From Prosthecobacter sp. (lineage in GTDB: Bacteria; Verrucomicrobiota; Verrucomicrobiia; Verrucomicrobiales; Verrucomicrobiaceae): a DNA stretch of 59,453 bases. Made by a program: the position numbers and the translations under genes. The notes under the pieces were generated by a model. It was not told where the DNA came from. It worked only from the letters and a program-made list of their open reading frames with translations, and made no database searches. Shown here piece after piece: positions 53,565 to 59,453 of the stretch. The DNA is taken from positions 1-59,453 of the forward strand of contig NZ_JAQSEA010000294.1 of the NCBI RefSeq assembly GCF_029946185.1, read 5' to 3'. Position 1 is the stretch's first letter. The number at the start of each line of letters is the position of its first letter.

Positions 53565-54068
53565 TTAAGGGACGGATTTCACGCTGGAGAAGATCTTGCC
53601 AAGGGTTTCCAGGCTCTTCTCGCTGTCGTTCTTGGAGATCCAGTAGGTGATGGTCAGAACCTTGCCGTCTCCCACTTCGGTGAAGAGAAAGCCGATGACG
53701 GCAGGCCCCCACTCCTTGCTTTCGCCACTCCAAGAGATGCGGCTCCACTTGCGGCCGGAGTCTTCAAAGTCTTTCGTTTCCTTGCTGGCGGCGTCCACCT
53801 TCACCTCATGGTCTTCAGTCAGCCATTTGAGGCTTTCCTCGATGACGCTGTCCATTTCCTTTTCGTCGGCAACCACTTCGAGGTAGATGGTGGCCACATT
53901 GTCAGGCGATTCAGCGAGGATGCCGTCGTCGGACTCTTCCGGCTCCCAAGAATCGGGGATACTGACCGTAGTCGCCGGTTTGTCCTCTGGCAGTTTGATC
54001 GTTCCGGCTGAGGCCATTACGGGGAAAAGGGTGAGTGCGAGGGTGGCGGCGATGAGGGTTTGTTTCAT
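53565..54068 (-). CDS. small secreted protein, unknown
   Basis: A 167-residue protein with a signal peptide (MKQTLIAATLALTLFPVMASA). The mature part is acidic and shows a mixed alpha/beta pattern (TTVSIPDSWEPEESDDGILA, a central RISWSGESKEWGPAVIGFLFTEV, and KVLTITYWISKNDSEKSLETLGKIFSSVK at the end), like small DUF-type lipocalin or PsbP-fold proteins. I do not recognise the family. It is a single-gene unit with its own terminator and is expected in the periplasm. Confidence 0.75.
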   Translation of the reverse strand: MKQTLIAATLALTLFPVMASAGTIKLPEDKPATTVSIPDSWEPEESDDGILAESPDNVATIYLEVVADEKEMDSVIEESLKWLTEDHEVKVDAASKETKDFEDSGRKWSRISWSGESKEWGPAVIGFLFTEVGDGKVLTITYWISKNDSEKSLETLGKIFSSVKSVP

Positions 54069-54397
54069 GAGGGGGTGTGGCGCTAAGCGCGACTCAGCAA
54101 CGAGTAAGGATATTTAATCGCAAAGGAATTCATGCCTCATTTAGCGGTTGGATGGGACGGTAAACAAAAAACCGGGGCGGATCACTCGATCCGTCCCGGT
54201 TCTTCGAAGTGTGTACCAACAGCCATGCAGGAACCACTATCTGAAAATTGCGACTGGCGGTCTTGCTCCGCTCTCGTTGTCTGGTGGGATATTCGCACAC
54301 TTTAAGAGTGATGTGTCAGAATAATGTAAAACCTTGGCAGGGAAGATGAAATTTCCTAAACCAAGGCGCCTCGAAAGGTGGTTTTTTCCTACGAAAA
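54069..54397. other. 329-bp gap; hairpin terminator and possible small RNA
   Basis: No convincing protein frame. It holds one strong terminator-like hairpin at 54166-54201 and, at 54362-54388, a short hairpin (CGCCT-CGAA-AGGTG) followed by six Ts on the plus strand. A plus-strand transcript ending at 54388 is conceivable but I see no clear promoter for it. Confidence 0.4.
54166..54201 (-). terminator. rho-independent terminator, long stem
   Basis: On the minus strand AACCGGGACGGATC (54201-54188) pairs with GATCCGCCCCGGTT (one mismatch), loop GAGT, followed by six Ts (54171-54166). The nearest upstream minus-strand gene is the DUF2127 frame, 197 bp away. Confidence 0.75.
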
Positions 54398-54852
54398 TTA
54401 GTTCGCATGCGTATTTTTGCGCTTTTGAAGCAGGACGGTGAGGAGATTGAAGACCAACGCGGACACTCGCACCACCGTGACCTTGGCGTAGATTTCATAC
54501 ACCTCGATCGGCTGGTAGATGCAGCCGCCGGCGATAGCCAGCCACGCCGCCCAGGTTTTTTGCTTCCACAGACCGTAGGCCACCCGAGGCGAATGGTGGA
54601 ATACAGCAGTGCCATGCCTGCCAGTGACCAAAGCCGGGTGTCATTGAGCGATGAGAGGAGGTCGATGAAATTGCGCGGATATTTTCTGGCCGGATTCAAA
54701 GGCATCTGCGCCACCAATTCCTCTCCCAGCACGTGGAGGTCCCGGTGCAGAAGTCCCAGCAGACCGAAATTTGCCAGAAGTACCATCACACCTTTAGCTG
54801 CTTCGATTGCGGACACGATGTCGAGACTTTTGCGCAAGCCAGAAGAAGTCAT
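54398..54852 (-). pseudogene. DUF2127-family membrane protein, broken by a 1-nt frameshift
   Basis: Two frames together make a DUF2127-like protein of about 150 residues. The first (from ATG 54852) encodes LRKSLDIVSAIEAAKGVMV, HRDLHVLGEEL and ends at ALLYSTIRLG. The reading then continues one base out of phase in the frame ending at 54398, as AYGLWKQKTWAAWLAIAGGCIYQPIEVYEIY, which matches the family C-terminus (AYGLW and a final EVYE region). The shift is at the CCC run at 54583-54585 (GGG on the coding strand), consistent with a missing G. It is either a real pseudogene or an assembly error in a homopolymer. It lies upstream of the hairpin at 54166. Confidence 0.75.
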
Positions 54853-54912
54853 TCAGAAGCATGCGCGAAAGGTAGAGAGCGGCAAAGTGAAAACGGATGG
54901 ATGCGTGGGCTG

Positions 54913-55878
54913 CTACTTCTGAGTTTGCGCCTGCTGGGCAAACCGCGTGGTCACTCCCTTGGCCTTCGCCGCAGTCTCTTCACCGCGCTTTCTGCCCAGT
55001 ACACACATCGCTGTCGCCAGGGCATCACTGGTGGTGCAGTCCGGGGCAATGACGGAACAGGCGATGCGTTCCTTGAGGCCGAGGCCCGTGAAGGGAGAGA
55101 CAATGTGGGAGTAGCGTGTGCCGTCGATTTCGGTGTACTGGTAGAGATCTCCAGAGGTGGATACGGCGCAGTTGTGCAGGCGCACGGTGGTGAGGTCTTC
55201 TTCTGCGTTGGCACTGGCAAACTGCCGCAGCTTGATTTCCCAGGCGTCAGTGCCGGGTGGGGGATCGCCGATGGCAATGTCGCCACCCGCCATGACGAGG
55301 GCGCGGGTGATGCCGTGCTCGCGCAGTAGACGCAGGCCTGCATCGGCGGCGTAGCCTTTGGCGATGCCGCCGAGGTCGAGCAGCATGCCGGGCTTCAGCA
55401 GCGTGATGGTGTGTGATTTCGCATCCAACTGAACGGCGTGCCAGTCGGTGGAGGTGAGCGCCTGCTGCAGGCGGTCGGCGGGCGGCAGTTTGTGGGTGCG
55501 TTTGGTGCGCCGCCAGAGGTGGGAGAGATTGCCGCAGGTGATGTCGAAGGCCCCCTCGGTGAGGCGGGAGAGTTCGAGGGCGCGTGAGACGATGCTGAAG
55601 AGATCCTCGCTGGCTTTGAAGGGTTTGTTGGGGCCGGTGTTGCAGAGCTGCATGAGCTCGCTGTTAGGCTCGTAGTCGGAGCAGACGGCGTTTAGGTCGG
55701 CGATGCGTTTGAAGGCGGCATCAGCGGCGGCACTTGCCTGTGCCTGAGTCTCCGCATGCACGGCAATGCGGAAGTTGGTGGCCATGAGGGGCGCGGAGAA
55801 ATCGAAACGCTCCAATGCTTGTGCGGGGATGGCACAGAGGAGCAGGAAAAGGAGGGCAATGGAAGATACGGAACTCAC
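54913..55878 (-). CDS. apbE: FAD:protein FMN transferase (ApbE family)
   Basis: A 321-residue protein. A signal peptide (SVSSIALLFLLLCAIPAQA) without lipobox predicts a periplasmic form. ApbE motifs: the N-terminal FSAPLMATNFRIAVHAE, SELMQLC, the EGAFDITCGNLSHLW region, MLLDLGGIAKGYAAD near 165, VMAGGDIAIG near 195, and YSHIVSPFTG with a late DALATAMCVLG. It attaches FMN from FAD to Thr residues of substrate proteins such as Nqr or Rnf subunits. No flavinylation target (Rnf or Nqr subunit) adjoins. It is 75 bp from the roadblock-like gene with a terminator between, so it is a separate unit. Confidence 0.93.
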   Translation of the reverse strand: MSSVSSIALLFLLLCAIPAQALERFDFSAPLMATNFRIAVHAETQAQASAAADAAFKRIADLNAVCSDYEPNSELMQLCNTGPNKPFKASEDLFSIVSRALELSRLTEGAFDITCGNLSHLWRRTKRTHKLPPADRLQQALTSTDWHAVQLDAKSHTITLLKPGMLLDLGGIAKGYAADAGLRLLREHGITRALVMAGGDIAIGDPPPGTDAWEIKLRQFASANAEEDLTTVRLHNCAVSTSGDLYQYTEIDGTRYSHIVSPFTGLGLKERIACSVIAPDCTTSDALATAMCVLGRKRGEETAAKAKGVTTRFAQQAQTQK

Positions 55879-55899
55879 GGCGGGAGGATCGTATCGACG

Positions 55900-55926
55900 A
55901 AAAACCCGGCCTTGGAAAGGCCGGGT
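55900..55926 (-). terminator. rho-independent terminator of the MglA/roadblock operon
   Basis: On the minus strand ACCCGGCCTT (55926-55917) pairs perfectly with AAGGCCGGGT (55913-55904), loop TCC, followed by five Ts to 55900. It lies 28 bp past the last gene of the operon. Confidence 0.92.
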
Positions 55927-55953
55927 AGGGGGCGCAGTCAGCGCTCTTCGATT

Positions 55954-56352
55954 TTACCAAGCCGGTTCGGCGTGCAGCGCGTCGGCGAGATTGAGGGAGG
56001 GAGTGGAGACGGGGCGGATGCGGGTCGTGATGGGCTTCGCCAGTCCCTCACAGGCAGTGCGGAGGGTAGGGATGACGTCGGTGTTTTGGCAGCGGACGAG
56101 GAGTACGCGGCGCTGCGGCAGACTGTGGAGGTAAATGACGCCGCCGTCGTGCTGCTGGATGATTTCCAGGCAATCGCCGCTGCCGGAGCGGCGGCCTAGC
56201 TCGGAGGCGGCAGAGAGCGTGGCATGCGCCAGCACGAGAATGGCGGCGGTGGGCGGCTCGGCAGCGCCAGCGCAATCGAGCAGCCGTCCGGCGTCATCGG
56301 CGATGGCGATCTGAATGACATCCGGAATGGAGGCGAGGGCGGTGAGTTCCAT
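55954..56352 (-). CDS. roadblock/LC7-like protein, MglB-type
   Basis: A 132-residue protein with a roadblock-like pattern: MELTALASIPDVIQIAIADDAGRLLDCAG at the start (sheet with helix 1), a central helix AAILVLAHATLSAASELG, and the strand pair GDCLEIIQQHDGGVIYLHSLPQRRVLLV. In Myxococcus the roadblock protein MglB is the GTPase-activating partner of MglA and sets cell polarity. It lies 21 bp after the MglA-like GTPase gene, so a partner role is likely. The fold assignment rests on pattern and context only. Confidence 0.75.
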   Translation of the reverse strand: MELTALASIPDVIQIAIADDAGRLLDCAGAAEPPTAAILVLAHATLSAASELGRRSGSGDCLEIIQQHDGGVIYLHSLPQRRVLLVRCQNTDVIPTLRTACEGLAKPITTRIRPVSTPSLNLADALHAEPAW

Positions 56353-56373
56353 GGTTAAAGAAGCTACGATGAT

Positions 56374-57027
56374 TTACGCTGCGAGAGCTTGGGTGGGAAA
56401 CTCGTGAGGCGTGGCGGAGGTGCTGTCTGCAGGCGCGGTGCGGAGGCGGAACTGATGTAGCACGGCTTGGGAGATGGCGTTGAGCGTTGCCAGCACATTG
56501 CGGCCGCTGTGTGCGTCAGATTCGAAACTGAGGAATGGCGTGGGCCGGTTGTTGAACAGGTATTCAAGGTACTCGACCGGCGCGGCATTGGGCAGGTCCC
56601 GCTTGTTGTATTGGATGACGATGGGCAGGCGATCAAGCGCGCTGCCGTTCATGCGCAGATTGGCTTCCAGACTTTGCAGGGACTGCAGGTTGTCGCGCTG
56701 GCGGTCCATTTGTGAATCTGCCACAAAGACCACGCCGTCGGCCTGCCGCAGGACGAGCTGCAGTGTGGCATTGTAGGTGATCTGGCCGGGGACCGTGTAG
56801 AGGTGAAAGGTGGTCTTGTAACCGGGAAGCGCATCAGCCTCGACGGCGAGGAAGTCGAAGAAGAGGGTGCGATCTTGCGCGGTTGAGAGCGAGACGAGGT
56901 CGCTGCAGCCATTGGGGTCCAGCTTGGCGTGGATCTGCTGGAGGTTGGTCGTTTTCCCGCTGAGCGGACTGCCGCAATAGACAATCTTGAAGCTGACTGT
57001 GTGGTCGTCGTGATTGATGCTGGGCAT
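56374..57027 (-). CDS. MglA-like small GTPase
   Basis: A 217-residue GTPase. Walker A is GSPLSGKTTNLQ near residue 19, switch II is the TVPGQITYNATLQLVL segment (TVPGQ rather than DTAGQ, an MglA trait), and the specificity motif is QYNKRDLP near 138. MglA proteins govern polarity and motility machinery in Myxococcus and others. It stands between a large roadblock protein upstream (62 bp) and a small roadblock protein downstream, forming a likely three-gene operon. Confidence 0.9.
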   Translation of the reverse strand: MPSINHDDHTVSFKIVYCGSPLSGKTTNLQQIHAKLDPNGCSDLVSLSTAQDRTLFFDFLAVEADALPGYKTTFHLYTVPGQITYNATLQLVLRQADGVVFVADSQMDRQRDNLQSLQSLEANLRMNGSALDRLPIVIQYNKRDLPNAAPVEYLEYLFNNRPTPFLSFESDAHSGRNVLATLNAISQAVLHQFRLRTAPADSTSATPHEFPTQALAA

Positions 57028-57089
57028 GGCAGAGAGGAGTGACGAATGGAAGAAAATGGATGCCGCAGCCTGTCGCAGAACGCCGGGTT

Positions 57090-59453
57090 TTAACCCAGCA
57101 TACGGGCGAGTTCGCGGGCGATGAGAGTGATCTTGTCGCGCATGCCGACGGAGGGTTCGGCATCGTGCAAGACGCCGATGATGGAGTCTCCGGGAAAGCA
57201 GAAAGTCAGCAAGCGTCCGCCCGCATTGAGAGTGAATGTTTCCGCGCCTTCAATGCCGATGAGCGGAGCCAGGCCACGCAACTGGCGGGCGATGTCTGGT
57301 GCCTGGCGCTGGAATTCCAGCGCATCCGCCTTGGTTGAGTCCGCGTGGCTGAGAACGTGTGAGCCATGCAGGCAGACGCAGGCACTCAGGCCATGCTGCA
57401 GAGCCAGCAGTTCGACGACCCGTGGCGCCGTAAGGTTCTCCTCGGTGCCCAGCAAGGCCCGCAGCAGGAGCTGATCCGTCTGAGTGTCGAGCGGGGAAAG
57501 GCCGAGGAAGGAATGCTTTGCCGCCGTCATTTTAGCAGGCGTCGCAGTTGGCGTAGCCTGAGCTGCGGGTGAGGGAGACGCAGCCGGAGCAGACTTGGGT
57601 TCTGGCCTAGCCTGAGGGGGAGCTGGCGCAGGAAACAGCGGCACTGCTTGCGCGTTGAACAATCCACGAGAGGCAGGCTGTGGTTCGGGGGGCGCAGGTG
57701 TGGAGAAAGACGGGATTTCTTCCAATGCTGGAGCGAAGGAAGGTGGTGGTTGGAAGGGTGTAGGTGCCGAAGCGGCAAACATGCTGCTGGCTGGCTGGGT
57801 CTCGGGCGCTGGTGCAAATGCTGACTGCTGCGGTGTGGCAACCTGTCCGAGCAATTGGGCGCTGTTAAAACCTGATTCCGCAGTTGCTCTGGCTAGCATC
57901 GGGCCTGTGGCGGATGAGGCAAAAGGATCAAAAGGTTTGGCGGTGCCGGCAAGAGGTGTACTTGGAGGGGGCGCAGGTTGTGCCACAGGGGAAGGCAGCG
58001 AGGCACCAAAGGATTGAAACGCTCCGGCGAGTGGTTGCAGAGACGTCGATGGAGAGGCCGCTGTCAGTTGCGCAGGAGGGAAGACAAATGCCGGTGAGAC
58101 TGGAGGCTGTGCAGCTTCGGCGGGTGGTGCGGGCGGCGGAAACGCAAACTGACCTGGACCGCTAGCAGGCTGAGGGGAGCCAAAGGCTGATACAGGAGCT
58201 GAAACAACTGCGGGAGGGGAAAACGCAAACTGTGGCGACGCACCGCTAGGCTGAGCGAATCCGAAGGCAGATACGGGGGCTGAAGCCGCTGCGGGGGGAG
58301 AAAACGCAAACTGAGCTGGTCCACCGGTGGGCTGAGGGGAGCCAAAGGCTGACACCGGTGCAGAAGCCACAGCAGGCTGGCTTTGTGCAAAAGGAGACAA
58401 TGCCGCGCCGAACATCGGCGTCTTCGGAGGTGACTCCGCAGGTGCAGGCGCGAAAGAAGCCGCGAACAAGGGCTGCGCATTTTGCGTTGGCTGCTGGGGT
58501 GGATTGGGTTGCACCGACAGGCGATTGGGCACCGCGGGCGGGCTGGGGCTGCCAAAAGCGGAAGGTGCCGCGGGTGCCGCCGACATATTGGTGAGCGAAT
58601 GAAACACCTCGTTTTGCGGCAGCCTGATCTTGAAATCACGCTTTGTATTGGTGAGCGTGTTGCGGAAGCCGAGATCGGAAATGCCATCAATGAGCATGCC
58701 GAGTTCCACAATAATGATACCGGAAGAAATCTGTTCGTTCAACACACTGGCCTGCACGCTGGTGGTGATCCACGTCGGCAGGGTGGCCGGATTAAAACCG
58801 AGCTCTTCGACACTGTAACCGGCTAACACCGCAGCGAATCCTAATTTGGCCATGCCTGATGTGGCAGGCATATTGCTTTTTGCTGCCGCTTGTTGCTGCG
58901 GGGCAAAGGCGTTCGGCGCAGGCGCTAGTGAGACGAAGGCATTCTGGGCAGGAGGTTCGGCCTGCGGCGCTGCCTCTTTCATTTTAGAGACGAAGGAGGA
59001 ATCAAATGGCATTGCTTGCTGCGCCGTTGCCATATCCGAAGGTGCGGATGCTTTTTGCTGCGATGAAGGTGTAAATAAAGTGGAAATGGATGACTGAGGC
59101 TTAATGACTGCCGGAGTCGAAGCCGACCAATTTTCCAGCGGTGCAGGGGCGAAAGGGGCGGCGGATGGCGCAGCTGCTGCGGGCTGTTGTGACATGCTGC
59201 CGAAGGGCGACGCAGGCGAAGAGGCGGGAGCAGCCGCAGCTGGCTGCTGTAGCATGCTGCCGAAGGGCGAGCCGTTGGAATTCGCGCCCAAGGAGAAGGG
59301 CGACGCAGGCGAAGATGCGGGAGCAACTGCTGCGGGCTGCTGTGGCATGCTACCGAAGGGCGAGCCGTTGGAACCCGAGCCCAAGAAGAAGGGCGACGCA
59401 GGCGAAGATGCGGGAGCAACTGCTGCGGGCTGCTGTGGCATGCTACCGAAGGG
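57090..59453 (-). CDS. giant FG-motif-rich, disordered protein with C-terminal roadblock domain (partial)
   Basis: At least 788 residues; the gene starts beyond the right edge. The visible part is mostly Pro/Ala/Ser-rich and disordered, with ten FG dipeptides (SPFGS, AFGSP, MFGA and SFGA types), counting the one at the very edge. Two sets of tandem repeats occur: 31-residue units at the edge and 27-residue units in the middle. A short globular insert (LGFAAVLAGYSVEELGFNP to RDFKIRLPQNEVFHSL, about residues 205-290 of the visible part) has no family I recognise. The final 130 residues (FLGLSPLDTQTDQLLLRALLG to ARELARMLG) look like a roadblock domain. It lies upstream of the MglA-like GTPase. 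Confidence 0.85.
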   Translation of the reverse strand, partial: PFGSMPQQPAAVAPASSPASPFFLGSGSNGSPFGSMPQQPAAVAPASSPASPFSLGANSNGSPFGSMLQQPAAAAPASSPASPFGSMSQQPAAAAPSAAPFAPAPLENWSASTPAVIKPQSSISTLFTPSSQQKASAPSDMATAQQAMPFDSSFVSKMKEAAPQAEPPAQNAFVSLAPAPNAFAPQQQAAAKSNMPATSGMAKLGFAAVLAGYSVEELGFNPATLPTWITTSVQASVLNEQISSGIIIVELGMLIDGISDLGFRNTLTNTKRDFKIRLPQNEVFHSLTNMSAAPAAPSAFGSPSPPAVPNRLSVQPNPPQQPTQNAQPLFAASFAPAPAESPPKTPMFGAALSPFAQSQPAVASAPVSAFGSPQPTGGPAQFAFSPPAAASAPVSAFGFAQPSGASPQFAFSPPAVVSAPVSAFGSPQPASGPGQFAFPPPAPPAEAAQPPVSPAFVFPPAQLTAASPSTSLQPLAGAFQSFGASLPSPVAQPAPPPSTPLAGTAKPFDPFASSATGPMLARATAESGFNSAQLLGQVATPQQSAFAPAPETQPASSMFAASAPTPFQPPPSFAPALEEIPSFSTPAPPEPQPASRGLFNAQAVPLFPAPAPPQARPEPKSAPAASPSPAAQATPTATPAKMTAAKHSFLGLSPLDTQTDQLLLRALLGTEENLTAPRVVELLALQHGLSACVCLHGSHVLSHADSTKADALEFQRQAPDIARQLRGLAPLIGIEGAETFTLNAGGRLLTFCFPGDSIIGVLHDAEPSVGMRDKITLIARELARMLG
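58125..58367 (-). repeat. three tandem 81-bp coding repeats
   Basis: Three consecutive units of 27 codons (starting 58367, 58286 and 58205) with consensus SAPVSAFGSPQP, a Gly/Ala linker, then QFAFSPPA. They are within the FG-rich roadblock gene. Units differ at the middle residues, so the array is older than the edge repeat. Confidence 0.85.
59163..59453 (-). repeat. 93-bp tandem coding repeats, continuing past the window edge
   Basis: Units begin at codons at 59441 and 59348 (31 residues each), then a shortened one of 20 at 59255 and a further start at 59195. Consensus MPQQPAAVAPASSPASPF, then a Gly/Ser/Asn linker and SPFGS. The last 12 bases of the window encode another PFGS, so the array goes on outside. 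Confidence 0.88.

Noticed and set aside
58125-59453. Regular repeats as a CRISPR array
   Set aside because: Units are 81 and 93 bp, contiguous without unique spacers, and keep the reading frame of the roadblock protein.

Overview
The window looks like a chromosomal segment of a Verrucomicrobiota bacterium, probably near Prosthecobacter/Verrucomicrobium. This is an inference from gene content (Gld-like ABC exporter with a DUF4340 partner, alginate-export-type porin, DUF3516 helicase, YHYH protein, MglA/roadblock proteins), the moderately high GC, and start codons that mostly lack a Shine-Dalgarno sequence. I see no rRNA, prophage, IS element or CRISPR array. There is one tRNA (Asp).

Layout. 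0.1-7 kb: a flavin-dependent monooxygenase divergent from a ROK regulator, a rhodanese, a cardiolipin synthase-like enzyme, and a GNAT / small membrane protein / PrsW-like protease set. 7-15.5 kb: envelope polysaccharide genes (O-antigen-ligase-like protein and a WecA-like transferase), mnmE, a TIM-barrel isomerase, a methyltransferase and a desaturase. 15.6-18 kb: a housekeeping operon read leftward (pdxJ-acpS-coaD-yceD-rpmF) closed by a strong terminator. 18-27 kb: an unknown anchored protein, tRNA-Asp with promoter and terminator, a TPR membrane protein, and a four-gene Gld-like ABC export block. 26.5-30.6 kb: cobalamin adenosyltransferase, a 56-residue secreted or membrane protein, a rhomboid protease, mgtE, and a protein usually labelled 3-methyladenine glycosylase.

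30.5-48.6 kb is the main accessory system, a complete nitrate-assimilation island. A LysR regulator is divergent from a long rightward series: a cytoplasmic NrtA-like (NasS-like) receptor, a secreted NrtA, an NrtB permease with an inserted helical segment, a tandem-NBD ATPase, an outer-membrane porin, a NarK-type carrier, a PP2C phosphatase-kinase fusion, a CysJ-like flavoprotein, a NirA-like siroheme reductase, a DmsB-DmsC fusion and a NasA molybdoenzyme. The inferred route is: nitrate crosses the porin, enters through the ABC system or NarK, is reduced by NasA with electrons from the membrane DmsBC-like carrier, and nitrite is then reduced to ammonium by the siroheme enzyme fed by the flavoprotein. 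The last two proteins carry the same N-terminal motif.

48.6-59.4 kb: a DUF3516 helicase, a YHYH protein, a XylR-type regulator, a small secreted protein, a frameshifted DUF2127 gene, an ApbE flavinyltransferase and, at the right edge, a leftward operon of a giant disordered FG-motif-rich roadblock protein (cut by the window end), an MglA-like GTPase and a second roadblock-like protein. This last operon and the nitrate island are the best candidates for incompletely described systems.
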